From positions 1 through 33,900 of the forward strand of contig JAFTEU010000131.1 in the NCBI GenBank assembly GCA_017453505.1: a stretch of DNA of 33,900 nt, written 5' to 3'. This document shows, one piece after another, positions 8,199 to 17,967 of the stretch. The stretch comes from Muribaculaceae bacterium. Its GTDB lineage: Bacteria; Bacteroidota; Bacteroidia; Bacteroidales; Muribaculaceae. The notes beneath the pieces were generated by a model that saw nothing but the letters and a program-made list of their open reading frames with translations, was not told the DNA's origin and did no database searches. Both the position numbers and the translations under genes were made by a program. Every line of letters begins with the position of its first letter. Within the stretch, counting starts at the first letter, position 1.

Positions 8199-9785
8199 AT
8201 GAAACTTTTTCTATATTTAATCGGGGGTACAGGCTCCCGTGTGCTCAAGCCGCTCGTCATGCAGCTTGCTGCTGGTGTCACGCCGGCACAAGGCTTCAAA
8301 CCGGGGGATGAATTGCAGATTGTCCCCATTGTCATCGATCCTCATCAGACCAATGCCGACCTGGTGCGCACCCAGACGCTCTTGAGCTGGTACAAGGACA
8401 TCCGCAAGGAATTGTATGGTAACGATACGGGTATCAGGGACGGATTCTTCGGTGTGAAAATCACTTCACTGGCCGAACTTGACGGCAAGGGGGCTAAGGA
8501 CGACTTCGTCTTCAACCTCTCGGGCATCAGCGACAAGTACTTCAGCGAGTACATCGACTATAACCACATGGACAGCAGCAACCAGGCCTTGTGCCAGGCG
8601 CTGTTTTCCTCCGATCAGTTGGGTACCAAGATGGATATCGGTTTTGTGGGCAGCCCCAACATTGGCAGTGTCGCTCTGAATTCCTTCACTGAGTCCCAGG
8701 AGTTTGAGCGTTTCACCAACGTCTTCAGTAAGGACGACCGCATCTTCATCGTGAGTTCCATCTTCGGCGGCACGGGCGCTGCCGGCTACCCCTTGATTGT
8801 GAAAAATATCCGCAATGCCCGTCAGACCGATGCTTCGACCCGCGGCGACCTCGTCGATGCGCGTATCGGTGCCCTGACGGTCATGCCCTATTTCAACGTG
8901 AAGTCCAAGGATAAGGACGGTTACGACAGCCGCATCCAGTACTCGGATTTTATTGCCAAGACCGAGTCGGCCTTGCGTTATTACAAGAAGAACCTGACTG
9001 GCAACGGCAGCGACAGGAACGCGGGTAACACCGTTAATGCCTGCTACTATCTGGCCGACTCCATCAAGAGCCAGCCCTATGACAACGATGACGGCACTTA
9101 CGGCCAGAAGAATTTGGCCCACTTTGTGGAATTTGTCGGTGCCTTGTCCATCTTTGACTTCTTGGGACTGAGTGACGAGGCCTTGCACACCGAGGATGGA
9201 CGTGCCGATAAGCCCATTTACCGTGAGTTCGGTCTGAAGCGCGGCTTGAACGATGGTAAGACGACTATCGACTTGACCGACATGGGTGACAAGACGCGCC
9301 ACCTGATACAGGACAAGATGTATGCGTTCCATCTGGCCTATATGTACTACACATTCCAGTTGCAGAACGACCTTGACAAGAAGCAGCGTTATACCGACGA
9401 CATGCCCAAGATGCCCAAGGACATGCTCAAGAGTCCGTTCTTCAATGACAAGCTCAATAACTTCTTCCGTGATTATATCGAGTGGCTCGGTGAGATGTAT
9501 GCCAACCAGCCCCGTTGCTTCTTCCCCTTCATGGTGAACAACGGTATCGATTATCCCTATAGCCCGGCGACCAACCAGTTGAACAACTGTATCAACGGCA
9601 TCGGCCATCAGAAGAAGACCTTCGGCGAGAAGAGCCTTGACTTCAGCGACACACTCAGCCAGTTCAACGAGTTGTCCAAGAGGTATTCCGGCAGCTATAC
9701 CGAGAACCAGCAAGCCAAGAAGCTGATGGATTTGTTCTATGAGGGATTTAAAAACCAGCTGTTGCACAAATTCTTTGTTTATTGA
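8199..9785 (+). CDS. Tubulin/FtsZ-like GTPase-fold protein (Tubulin_2 type)
   Basis: Gene 3, 528 residues. The N-terminus has the nucleotide-site glycine loop of tubulin-like proteins (L7-I-G-G-T-G12-S-R). At residues 187-196 it has SIFGGTGAAG, matching the tubulin signature (GGGTG[ST]G type, the T4 loop that binds GTP phosphates). This pairing is typical of the Pfam 'Tubulin like' family rather than of true FtsZ, which is shorter and has a different C-terminus. I cannot identify the T7 catalytic loop, so GTP hydrolysis is uncertain. The C-terminal 200 residues are rich in Tyr, Phe, Lys and Asp and unassigned. No signal peptide or TM is seen, so it is cytoplasmic. Known relatives are proposed to form polymers in membrane remodelling. 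The two actin-like genes follow directly. Confidence 0.8.
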   Translation: MKLFLYLIGGTGSRVLKPLVMQLAAGVTPAQGFKPGDELQIVPIVIDPHQTNADLVRTQTLLSWYKDIRKELYGNDTGIRDGFFGVKITSLAELDGKGAKDDFVFNLSGISDKYFSEYIDYNHMDSSNQALCQALFSSDQLGTKMDIGFVGSPNIGSVALNSFTESQEFERFTNVFSKDDRIFIVSSIFGGTGAAGYPLIVKNIRNARQTDASTRGDLVDARIGALTVMPYFNVKSKDKDGYDSRIQYSDFIAKTESALRYYKKNLTGNGSDRNAGNTVNACYYLADSIKSQPYDNDDGTYGQKNLAHFVEFVGALSIFDFLGLSDEALHTEDGRADKPIYREFGLKRGLNDGKTTIDLTDMGDKTRHLIQDKMYAFHLAYMYYTFQLQNDLDKKQRYTDDMPKMPKDMLKSPFFNDKLNNFFRDYIEWLGEMYANQPRCFFPFMVNNGIDYPYSPATNQLNNCINGIGHQKKTFGEKSLDFSDTLSQFNELSKRYSGSYTENQQAKKLMDLFYEGFKNQLLHKFFVY

Positions 9786-9821
9786 CACCACGTTCCACTC
9801 CTTTAAATCGCAACTTACTAT

Positions 9822-12800
9822 ATGAGCAAGAAAATATTATCATTCGTTGATCGTGAAGAAAAAGAGGATTGGTTTGACTTGAGCCATCCCTATATTGACG
9901 ACGATATCCAGCGGATCCATGACCCCGAGGGTGGAGCTAATGCCAACCCCCGCACGGCGATTCCGTCACCCTTTGCCCAGTTTGACCTGGTGCAGGAAGC
10001 CTTCAGGCAGTTAGGCTCACCCGACATGCTCGAGCCCGAGAAGGCTATGCAGGCATTGCGCCTTGTGCACAACTCCCTGGACATTGCCGAGCTGTTCTTC
10101 AACTACAACCTGTTTGAAAACGACTTCGAGATCCTGTCGTGGAATGCGGCCCAGCATCTACCGGCACTGGAAACCGGCTCTCGTGAGCCAGGACAGCGCA
10201 TGCTGGCACGCACGCTGCGCATGTATCTCATGCAGGACCGCGAGTCCTATAATTTCCCCAGGATTGATCAGGGCGAGCCCTTTATCCTTTATTTCTTGAA
10301 GAGCCGCCGCAACAGCAAGATTGTCGGATTGACCTCTCCCGCCACGCTCTTCATGGCCGTGCCCGACGATTATGTCCAGGACATCAATGTTGAGCAGAAC
10401 AGCCGCCTCTTTGATTGGCGTGTGCCTGGCAAGAAGGAATTCCACAACCGTGACATCAACTTTGTTAAGTATATTCTGGCACTCATCAATGCCTATCCTG
10501 TGATCAAGGAGAGGTGTGACGACTTCTGCAGCTACATCAGGCGCGAGTTTGAGTTGTTGGATCCCCAGATCAAGATGGATCTCAAGAACCAGCTCGGTGA
10601 TGTCACCTCCAACAACAAGGAGGATGAGCAGAAGGCACTGAACTACCTGAATGAGAATTTTGAGCCCCTGCGCATCGGCAATGCTCCGGTAGCCACCTTC
10701 GACGGACAGAATGTCGCCGTCTATAACAAGAAGCTGCAAGTGTCGATTGACAGTGCCAGCGAGAGCGATTTCATGATCCGTGCCACAAAACCCATCATGG
10801 GTCAGGTGCCCATGGTGCTCGAGAACTGTTTCAACCCGCCTGCCGGCGTGCAGTTCAACTATGTGGGCGCTGTCTGGGATCCTCACACGGTGATCACCAG
10901 TGCCGAGTATATGGACAAGGCCCCCGAGGCCCGCAAGCTGCCCAGCCAGCAGTTTGAATATCCGTGGCTCATCGCCGACGACTTCTTTGAGCAGTCGCTC
11001 ATCCAGTTGAAGTATGAACTCAACAGCGACAGCTTCTTTGACGGCAACATCTCCTACAAGAGCGCGATGAACAACTGCCATTTCCTTATTCCCATCAAGC
11101 CGCTGTTCTTCAAGTACTTCAGCATCGAGGACTTGTTGCGGGGCACCGTGAGCGATGGCAAACCCATGTTCCAGCTCGAGTGCGCTGGTTCCAATGAGCA
11201 TCCCGTGGTGACCGCTATCCTGCGCATCCCGGTTTCCAAGACCGATATCACGGGCCGCAACCTCTATGTGGAATATCACCGCAGCTATGAGCAGGGCTCC
11301 TTCTATGATGCCGACAATGACCAGGGTGTCCTGCTGCAGGCCGTCGATGCCGTGACGATCTTCCCGTTTGTCAAGCTGCCGTCGATGAACCGCTACAATG
11401 TCCAGCATGCCGTCAACAGTCTGTTCGGCTCGGACTTCAAGGACTCAAAGATTGTTTTCCTCAATGACGGTAACGACATCTCGCGTCTTTCTGGAGACGA
11501 CGAGCGTGTAAGGACGACCCAGCGCCTGTCAGCCAGCAACGATCCCAACGAGAGCAGGTTCCTCACGACCATCTACCATGAGGTGGAGGATGCCTTCGAT
11601 TGCATGCGCTTGGAGTTGACCGCTACGGCCAGCAGCCTCAAGTTTAACGGCTTGCTCATTCCCAAGTGGCCCGAGGCCAATGTCGATAACGGCAAGCAGT
11701 TCACCTTTGCCGTCGATTTCGGTACGACTAATACACATATCGAGTGCATCGGTGACGAGCGCCAGCCCGAAGCCTTGAACATCAGCAACAATGGCCAGAA
11801 GAAACTCACCGCCAGTTCCTTTGTCGTGAGCGAGGGCGACATGCTCTCCAATAGCTACAGCGATGTGATGATTCTCGAGTTCCTGCCGGCATGCATCGGT
11901 GGCAAGAGCCGTTACAACTTCCCGCAGCGCACTGTGCTCTCCAAGCATCAATTCTTTGACGAGGAGAGCAAGAGTGACCTGATTGCCCTGGGCGATGTGA
12001 ACATCCCCTTCAGCTACGAGAAGGAGGAAATCAAGAACTGCAAGATTATCGCTAACATCAAGTGGGGCAACGACAACAAGGCCGAGAAGCGTGTCGAGGC
12101 TTACCTGACTGAACTCGCGCTGCTCATGCGGGCCAAGGTCATGATCGACGGCGGCGCCATCACGCGCACGCGCGTCGTGTGGTTCTATCCCTTGAGTATG
12201 AACAAGGATGACCGTGACAAGATGTCCAAGATCTGGCGCACGATCATGCATGATATCTTCCAGATCACATCCATCAATCCTGATGATTCTCAGGATAGCG
12301 ACACGTCTAACCTGATCAGCATGCCCGAGTCGGTGGCTCCTTATTACTTCCATCGCTCGTCCGACTCCTTCCGCGGTTCCAACAAGCCCACTGTCTCGAT
12401 CGACATCGGTGGTGGCACCAGTGACGTTGTCGTCTTTGTGCCTCAGTTGGGATCTGACGACAAGGCACCCACGATGATGACCTCGTTCCGCTTTGCCGCC
12501 AACACCATCTTCGGCGATGCCTATCTGGACAATGCGGCCCAGAGGAACCCCATGGTCAGGAAGTACACCAGGTATTTCCACCGCCTCTATTGCCTGGACA
12601 ACAATGTGGTTGAGGGTAACCTCGATCCGCTGCTGGCAAGTATCGAGCGCGAGGGCAACTCGGCCGACATCAACACCTTTATGTTTGCCATCGGCGAGCA
12701 GGAGGGCCATCGCAACAACAATGTTTATTCCTACAACTACCAGCTCAGCAAGGATGGTGACTGCAAGATCGTCTTTATCTATTTCTATACAGCGATGATC

Positions 12801-13481
12801 TATTATGTCGCCAGTATGCTCAAGGCCAAGGGTATCGCTCTGCCGCGTCACATCTTCTTCAGCGGCACGGGATCCAAGATACTTGACATCATCGGCAACA
12901 CCGAGACGCTGAGCCAGGTGACCCAGGCCATTATTGAGGAGACCTATGGTGAGCGCTACACGCAATACGAATTCTCGGTGCTGCTCAACCGTGACACTCC
13001 CAAGCAGGTGACCTGCAAGGGCGCCCTGCTGCAGATGAACAGCGATGCGGGCCTCGACGAGATCAAGATGCTGAACAATTCTCTCAAGCAAGTCTCGGGT
13101 GGATTTGGCCGCAGGAGCGAGCGCCGCTCCCTCACGGTGAAGTACACCATGACCAGCAAGGAGAAGTTTACCTTCGGCGACCTGCGTGATGCGGCCGTCT
13201 GCGACGAGATTATCGGCCAGGTGAAGCAATTCAATCAGTTCTTCCTCGACTTCTGTGACGAGTTTGAAGTGGTGAATTTCTTCAAGATCAACATGAATGC
13301 CTGGGAGCAGTTCAAGAAGAACGTCAACGTCGATCTGGACGAGTACCTGTTCCAGCTCATCGAGAGGAACTCGCCTCATGGCAACCAGATCAACGAGAGT
13401 GCCGAGTTTGAGGACGTTCCATTCTTCTATCCGATTGCGGGCTCCATCCGCATGAACTTGATTCCCAACATCATGCAATGA
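9822..13481 (+). CDS. Giant actin/Hsp70-superfamily ATPase with an extra N-terminal domain
   Basis: Gene 4, 1219 residues. Three ATP-site motifs of the actin/Hsp70 fold appear in order: phosphate-1 D632-F-G-T-T-N637, phosphate-2 D861-I-G-G-G-T-S-D868, and the adenosine motif FFSGTGSK with S1014-G-T-G-S1018. Before the ATPase lie about 300 residues (330-630) of beta-rich sequence shared with the next gene, and before that about 320 residues (1-325), largely helical, found only here. The C-terminal half aligns with gene 5 to the very end (EDVPFFYPIAGSIR). No peptide-binding domain of DnaK type and no signal peptide or TM is seen. A role as a cytoplasmic filament or regulated ATPase scaffold is inference. 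Remote relation to the large Hsp70-like SrfB proteins would be worth testing. Confidence 0.8.
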   Translation: MSKKILSFVDREEKEDWFDLSHPYIDDDIQRIHDPEGGANANPRTAIPSPFAQFDLVQEAFRQLGSPDMLEPEKAMQALRLVHNSLDIAELFFNYNLFENDFEILSWNAAQHLPALETGSREPGQRMLARTLRMYLMQDRESYNFPRIDQGEPFILYFLKSRRNSKIVGLTSPATLFMAVPDDYVQDINVEQNSRLFDWRVPGKKEFHNRDINFVKYILALINAYPVIKERCDDFCSYIRREFELLDPQIKMDLKNQLGDVTSNNKEDEQKALNYLNENFEPLRIGNAPVATFDGQNVAVYNKKLQVSIDSASESDFMIRATKPIMGQVPMVLENCFNPPAGVQFNYVGAVWDPHTVITSAEYMDKAPEARKLPSQQFEYPWLIADDFFEQSLIQLKYELNSDSFFDGNISYKSAMNNCHFLIPIKPLFFKYFSIEDLLRGTVSDGKPMFQLECAGSNEHPVVTAILRIPVSKTDITGRNLYVEYHRSYEQGSFYDADNDQGVLLQAVDAVTIFPFVKLPSMNRYNVQHAVNSLFGSDFKDSKIVFLNDGNDISRLSGDDERVRTTQRLSASNDPNESRFLTTIYHEVEDAFDCMRLELTATASSLKFNGLLIPKWPEANVDNGKQFTFAVDFGTTNTHIECIGDERQPEALNISNNGQKKLTASSFVVSEGDMLSNSYSDVMILEFLPACIGGKSRYNFPQRTVLSKHQFFDEESKSDLIALGDVNIPFSYEKEEIKNCKIIANIKWGNDNKAEKRVEAYLTELALLMRAKVMIDGGAITRTRVVWFYPLSMNKDDRDKMSKIWRTIMHDIFQITSINPDDSQDSDTSNLISMPESVAPYYFHRSSDSFRGSNKPTVSIDIGGGTSDVVVFVPQLGSDDKAPTMMTSFRFAANTIFGDAYLDNAAQRNPMVRKYTRYFHRLYCLDNNVVEGNLDPLLASIEREGNSADINTFMFAIGEQEGHRNNNVYSYNYQLSKDGDCKIVFIYFYTAMIYYVASMLKAKGIALPRHIFFSGTGSKILDIIGNTETLSQVTQAIIEETYGERYTQYEFSVLLNRDTPKQVTCKGALLQMNSDAGLDEIKMLNNSLKQVSGGFGRRSERRSLTVKYTMTSKEKFTFGDLRDAAVCDEIIGQVKQFNQFFLDFCDEFEVVNFFKINMNAWEQFKKNVNVDLDEYLFQLIERNSPHGNQINESAEFEDVPFFYPIAGSIRMNLIPNIMQ

Positions 13482-13509
13482 CGGGCGAACTTTTATCTAA
13501 CAAATAAAA

Positions 13510-16236
13510 ATGACGATTCAAGAACAAGTTAAATATAGTGATTTCTTATTGCATTGCTCACGTGGCAATGAACAACAAGGGGCAAACATGCCATTGATAC
13601 TTGACACCTGCTTCATGCCGCCCAGCGGCTTGGCGTTCAAGTATCTGGAGCACTATTGGGACTGCCACACCATCATCCTGTCCGATGACTATGTGAACAT
13701 CGATCCGGGAGTGAGGTTGTTGCCAGGAACCAGAGAGCGTTACCCGTGGCTCACGGGTGACGACTTCCTGCAGCCCATGTGTGTGCAGGTCGAGTATGAC
13801 CTCAATGACCAGTGCTTCTTCAACGGTAACATCACCTATGACGGCACCGCCAACAGGCCCACCTTTCTCTTGCCGTTGAAGCCCAAATTCTTTGAGTACT
13901 TCACCGTCGATGACCTCAAGGGTAACACCGATGACGGCAGGCCCATCTTCACGATGGACTATTGCGAGGATGACGGCATTCCCACGCTTGTCGCCATCCT
14001 CAGGGTGCCCATTGCCAAGACCGACGACTATGGCCGCCACCTCTACATGACCTTTACCAGGGTCTATACCCCCCAGGCTGGTATCGTCCTGTGCGACCCT
14101 GACAATAACGAGGGTACCTTGTTGCATGCGACCGATGCCTTGACGGTATTCCCCTTTGTCAAGCTGCCGGTGATGAACCACTACAATTTCCAGCATGTGG
14201 CATTCAACACCAGCACTTGCGACATGCGCTCCTCGTCACTGTCGTTTATCAACGCTGGCCATGTGCTGCCTGCCGACAAGGTGAGGTCTGCCAAGCGTCG
14301 CATCATGGGCGATGACTGTTTCTTTGCCACAACCTACTACGAGGTGATGAGTGACATCGATGCGTTCGACTTTGAGTTCATGGTCAAGAGCAACGGCGAG
14401 CACTATCATGCCATGCTGGTGCCCCTGTGGCCCATGCAGGAGACCCGTGGCGGTGACGAATTCACCTTTGCCGTCGATTTCGGTACGACCAACTCCCACA
14501 TCGAGTGCTTGGTTGACAAGCACGTCATTCCCTTGAACCTGAGCAGCGATGCAAAGAAAAAGTTTATCGCATCGAGTTTTATTAGGAGTGGTGAAGGCAA
14601 TGCCAACCTCTTTATGGAGGCCAGCAACCAAGAGTTCCTTCCCGATAAGTTGGGCGATGAATTCAAGTTCCCGCAGCGCACGGTGCTGGCTCAGTTTCTA
14701 CATTTCGATGATAGCCACATGAGCACTCTCATGCCGCTTGGAGATGTGAACATCCCATTCATCTATGAGAAGGAATCCATCTTCTACTCCAAGGTCGTGG
14801 GTAACCTCAAGTGGAGCACCGATAACCTGGTGGAGCAGCGCATCAAGGCCTTCCTGACCGAGCTCGCACTGCTCATGCGCACCAAGGTCATCCTCAGCAA
14901 CGGCAATCTTGCCAAGACCCGCATCGTGTGGTTCTATCCACTGAGCATGGACAACAGGAGCAAGAGCCGTATGAATGAGATATGGAAGTCGCTCATGTCC
15001 GACCTCTTCGGTGTGAAGTTCAATATGGATAACCCGCGCGACCGTGGCCCTCATGATAACCTCATCGAGATGCCAGAGTCTGTCGCTCCCTATTATTTCC
15101 ATCGTGACGGTGCCGAGTTCAGGGCCTCGACCAAGCCCTCGGTTTCCATCGACATCGGTGGTGGCACCAGCGACATCGTGGTGTATGTGCCTTCGGTGGG
15201 CAGCAAGCGCCTGCCCAATATCATCACCTCGTTCCGTTTTGCGGCCAACACGGTCTTTGGCGATGCTTACCTCACTAGGCAGGCCGATGCCAACCCGATG
15301 TTGCAGAAGTACATCAAGCACTTCCGCATCATCTATGACCGCGACAATCGTGATGCGACTGACGTGGGCGTTATTACCTATCCTGTGCTTGAAGATATCG
15401 TCGCCGATCGCAAGAGCGAGGACATCAGCACCTTCCTGTTCGCCATCGGCAATAAGGAGAAAAACCAGGGCAAGCCTGAATATTCCTTCAACCACTTGCT
15501 CAACGGCGACAGCGACCGCAAGATTGTCTTTGTCTATTTCTATGCCTCAATCGTTTACTATGTGGCCCACATGCTCAAGGACAAGGGTATCGCGCTGCCG
15601 CGGCACATCTTCTTCAGTGGCACGGGATCCAAGATCCTTGACATCCTGGGTGAGCGCCTTCTGCTGAATCAGCTCAGCCAGGAGATCATCGAGGCCGTTT
15701 ATGGTAAGAAGTATAAGGATGAGGGTTATGACTTCACTGTGCTGACCAGCGATGAGCCCAAGCACATCACTTGCCGTGGAGCCCTCAGCCTGCTGACCCA
15801 CGATTATGGCATCAAGGAGCTCGACGAACTCAACGAGACACTCAGTGAGGCTTCGGCCTTCGGCCGCAAGACCGAGCGCATCGAGCTGCGTCAGCGCTAC
15901 ACGATGCTTGACCAGCAGCGCATCACCTATGGCGACATGGAGGGTGCCGGCAGCAAGCGCATCCAGGATGCCGTCATCCAGGCCGTGAAGGACTTCAACC
16001 GGTTCTTTATCAACCTGAGTGAGAGCAAGCAGTGGCGCAGCCGCTTCAATTTCTCCTCACAGTCGGTGGACGTCTTCAAGACCCACATCAACGATGAGCT
16101 TGACGAGTACTACTCGCGCTTTGTCGAGAGCTACATGAGCCACAATGTGAATCCTCAGCAGGAATATGAGGATATACCGTTCTTCTATCCGATTGCCGGT
16201 GCCATCAGGTTCAACTTGATAGCACGCATTAAATAA
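13510..16236 (+). CDS. Second actin/Hsp70-superfamily ATPase, paralogue of the preceding gene
   Basis: Gene 5, 908 residues, begins 28 nt after gene 4. It has the same motifs at equivalent spacing: D323-F-G-T-T-N328, D548-I-G-G-G-T-S-D555 and S703-G-T-G-S707, and the same C-terminal ending (EDIPFFYPIAGAIR). From the first ATP motif to the end the two proteins are nearly equal in length (585 and 587 residues). The preceding beta-rich region (about 28-317) also matches, but the helical N-terminal domain of gene 4 is absent, so this is a tandem duplication with loss or gain of one domain. All three ATP motifs are kept in both copies, suggesting both bind nucleotide and perhaps act as a hetero-pair. 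The first 15 codons are AT-rich, as at most starts here. Confidence 0.8.
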   Translation: MTIQEQVKYSDFLLHCSRGNEQQGANMPLILDTCFMPPSGLAFKYLEHYWDCHTIILSDDYVNIDPGVRLLPGTRERYPWLTGDDFLQPMCVQVEYDLNDQCFFNGNITYDGTANRPTFLLPLKPKFFEYFTVDDLKGNTDDGRPIFTMDYCEDDGIPTLVAILRVPIAKTDDYGRHLYMTFTRVYTPQAGIVLCDPDNNEGTLLHATDALTVFPFVKLPVMNHYNFQHVAFNTSTCDMRSSSLSFINAGHVLPADKVRSAKRRIMGDDCFFATTYYEVMSDIDAFDFEFMVKSNGEHYHAMLVPLWPMQETRGGDEFTFAVDFGTTNSHIECLVDKHVIPLNLSSDAKKKFIASSFIRSGEGNANLFMEASNQEFLPDKLGDEFKFPQRTVLAQFLHFDDSHMSTLMPLGDVNIPFIYEKESIFYSKVVGNLKWSTDNLVEQRIKAFLTELALLMRTKVILSNGNLAKTRIVWFYPLSMDNRSKSRMNEIWKSLMSDLFGVKFNMDNPRDRGPHDNLIEMPESVAPYYFHRDGAEFRASTKPSVSIDIGGGTSDIVVYVPSVGSKRLPNIITSFRFAANTVFGDAYLTRQADANPMLQKYIKHFRIIYDRDNRDATDVGVITYPVLEDIVADRKSEDISTFLFAIGNKEKNQGKPEYSFNHLLNGDSDRKIVFVYFYASIVYYVAHMLKDKGIALPRHIFFSGTGSKILDILGERLLLNQLSQEIIEAVYGKKYKDEGYDFTVLTSDEPKHITCRGALSLLTHDYGIKELDELNETLSEASAFGRKTERIELRQRYTMLDQQRITYGDMEGAGSKRIQDAVIQAVKDFNRFFINLSESKQWRSRFNFSSQSVDVFKTHINDELDEYYSRFVESYMSHNVNPQQEYEDIPFFYPIAGAIRFNLIARIK

Positions 16237-16266
16237 GAATTATCAACTCAATAAAAAGAAACAGAT

Positions 16267-17349
16267 ATGAAAAAAATTATCACTTGCGTTTTACTCGCAA
16301 TCACATTCTCGCTTTCAAGTCCTGTGAGCGCTCAGACCGTACAGGACTTAACCAAAAAGAAAGATTCTATTGAACAGCTGATCAGAACACAAAAGGCTGT
16401 CCAGAAAAAGGCTGATGAAAACAAAAGGGCATCAAAAACGCCTGAAGATAATGCAAAATATGGAAAAGAGTATAATGATGCTGGCACCAAGATAAATAGC
16501 CTTTATCGAGAACGTGATGCGGTCCAAGCTAAGATTGATGCTATGGGAGACCAGGCCGAGGCTCAAGGTGCTAATGTGCCAGAGGGTGATCAGGCACAGG
16601 TCGAGAACAATGACCCGACACCTCCCGTGGTTGCTGACTCTGTTGCTGCCGACTCGACGGCGGCCGAGGGCGAGGTCGTTGATGCTACCCAGGAGGAGGC
16701 CGATGACTCAAACGCTGGCGGTCTGCCTTCGGGCTGGTGGAAGTATCTGCTGACCATGCTCGGCATCTCTGCCCTGTGCAGTGGTATCGTGTACTTTGTG
16801 CTCAACAACAAGATTGCCGAGATGAAGAATATCATCAAGGGCGAGACCCAGGGCTCCATCGGCAACATCAACCAGCGCCTTGACAACCTCGCTGCCAAGA
16901 CCGACCGCATCGAGAATTCTGTCGGCTCGGTTCGTCAGGACTTGAGGAACCGAACCGCAAACTACGGCTCCGTCCCTCCTGCTTCTCAACCCGTATCGCA
17001 TCATGCCCCCAGCGCCCAGCCCGTTCAGCCCCAGCGTCCCACGCAGTTCTACCTGGGCATTCCCAGCCCTGATGGTACCTGGAAGGATGTCAAGACCACT
17101 GGCGACTCCGGGCAGAGCCTGTATCAGCTCAACTCGGCCGACGGCGTTAATGGCACCTTCGTTGTCATCAACAAGCCAGTTGCAGTGCAGTATATCCTGA
17201 TGGCTGTCGGCAAGTATCTCAACCCGGTGTGCCGCGTGACCAACACCGGTACCCAGGTGAGTGGCATCATTACCGATGAGCCCGGTACTGCCGTCTGTGA
17301 GAATGGTGTGTGGCGCATGACCAAGAAGGCCATCGTTCACTACGTCTGA
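16267..17349 (+). CDS. Signal-peptide, coiled-coil, single-TM protein of unknown family
   Basis: Gene 6, 360 residues. A signal peptide ends near VSAQ (residue 23). A charged, Lys/Glu/Gln-rich stretch (about 24-98) should be coiled coil, followed by an acidic Ala/Pro/Asp linker. One TM helix runs from W157 to about 180, then a second short coiled coil (NQRLDNLAAKTDRIENSVGS), a Pro/Gln-rich linker and a compact beta-looking C-terminal domain (about 260-360). If the signal is cleaved, the first coiled coil is periplasmic and the C-terminal domain cytoplasmic, which would bridge wall and cytoplasmic polymers. The first 95 codons are clearly AT-richer (AAA, GAT, AAT) than the rest (AAG, GAC, AAC). 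Family and function unknown. Confidence 0.72.
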   Translation: MKKIITCVLLAITFSLSSPVSAQTVQDLTKKKDSIEQLIRTQKAVQKKADENKRASKTPEDNAKYGKEYNDAGTKINSLYRERDAVQAKIDAMGDQAEAQGANVPEGDQAQVENNDPTPPVVADSVAADSTAAEGEVVDATQEEADDSNAGGLPSGWWKYLLTMLGISALCSGIVYFVLNNKIAEMKNIIKGETQGSIGNINQRLDNLAAKTDRIENSVGSVRQDLRNRTANYGSVPPASQPVSHHAPSAQPVQPQRPTQFYLGIPSPDGTWKDVKTTGDSGQSLYQLNSADGVNGTFVVINKPVAVQYILMAVGKYLNPVCRVTNTGTQVSGIITDEPGTAVCENGVWRMTKKAIVHYV

Positions 17350-17397
17350 TCCAGCCCGCAATATCAACACACATTATATAATAATATATAGTAAGTG

Positions 17398-17958
17398 ATG
17401 AAAACGCGAATTCTGTTATGCATCATAGCCATCGCGATCCTGGGCGGTAGCATGCAGTCATGCCGCTACCGTCCCAGACGCGCAGGCTCGCACCAGACCG
17501 AGAGCCGCATGAGCCGTCGGAACCATGACTCCCGGACTCGTGATTCCGAGTCACGGCGCATCGATAACGGCAATAGTGAACGGGTGCCGATACGTCGCGA
17601 GAGCGGTGTGATGTTCATCCCGGTAGAGATCAATGGCATCCCGATGGATTTCATCTTTGACACGGGTGCTTCGGCCGTCTCGATGTCGCTCACCGAGGCT
17701 CTCTTCCTCTACAAGCAAGGCAAACTCACCGATGATGATATTCTGGGTTCCGAGCAATTCCAGGATGCCACGGGTGGCATCTCGGTGGGCACGGTGATCA
17801 ACCTGCGCAGTGTCGTTATCGGCAACCGCGAGGTGACCAATGTGCGGGCCTCGGTGGTCGAGAACCAGGGCGCTCCGCTATTGCTTGGACAGACGGTTCT
17901 GGAGAACTTCGGTAAGGTCACGATAGACTATAACAACAATTATATTACATTTGAATAA
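17398..17958 (+). CDS. Retropepsin-like aspartyl protease, probable lipoprotein
   Basis: Gene 7, 186 residues. A hydrophobic N-terminus followed by SMQSC22 resembles a relaxed Bacteroidetes lipobox. After an Arg/Ser-rich linker, residues about 64-186 form a single retropepsin lobe: the catalytic motif is F87-D-T-G-A-S92 with D88, and a later hydrophobic-Gly segment (APLLLGQTVLENFG) matches the second half of such lobes. One lobe means it should act as a dimer, as in the clan AA family often annotated 'retroviral-like aspartic protease'. A GTG three bases upstream of the ATG is possible, but ATG-AAA gives the normal Lys start. It could process another envelope component of this locus; no target is known. 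Confidence 0.82.
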   Translation: MKTRILLCIIAIAILGGSMQSCRYRPRRAGSHQTESRMSRRNHDSRTRDSESRRIDNGNSERVPIRRESGVMFIPVEINGIPMDFIFDTGASAVSMSLTEALFLYKQGKLTDDDILGSEQFQDATGGISVGTVINLRSVVIGNREVTNVRASVVENQGAPLLLGQTVLENFGKVTIDYNNNYITFE

Positions 17959-17967
17959 GAGAATATT

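Noticed and set aside
8466-9791. 441-residue open frame on the minus strand over the tubulin-like gene
   Set aside because: Same antisense effect; the plus-strand protein has clear tubulin motifs and fits the operon.
10158-11408. 416-residue minus-strand frame, and a similar 265-residue one at 14698-15495
   Set aside because: Both mirror the two actin-like genes and show no recognisable features.
11529-13478. 649-residue open frame on the minus strand
   Set aside because: It lies antisense over the gene 4 ATPase, where the strong codon bias of the plus-strand gene keeps the opposite frame open. Its translation is rich in His, Val, Leu and Asp, with no domain, signal or neighbours.
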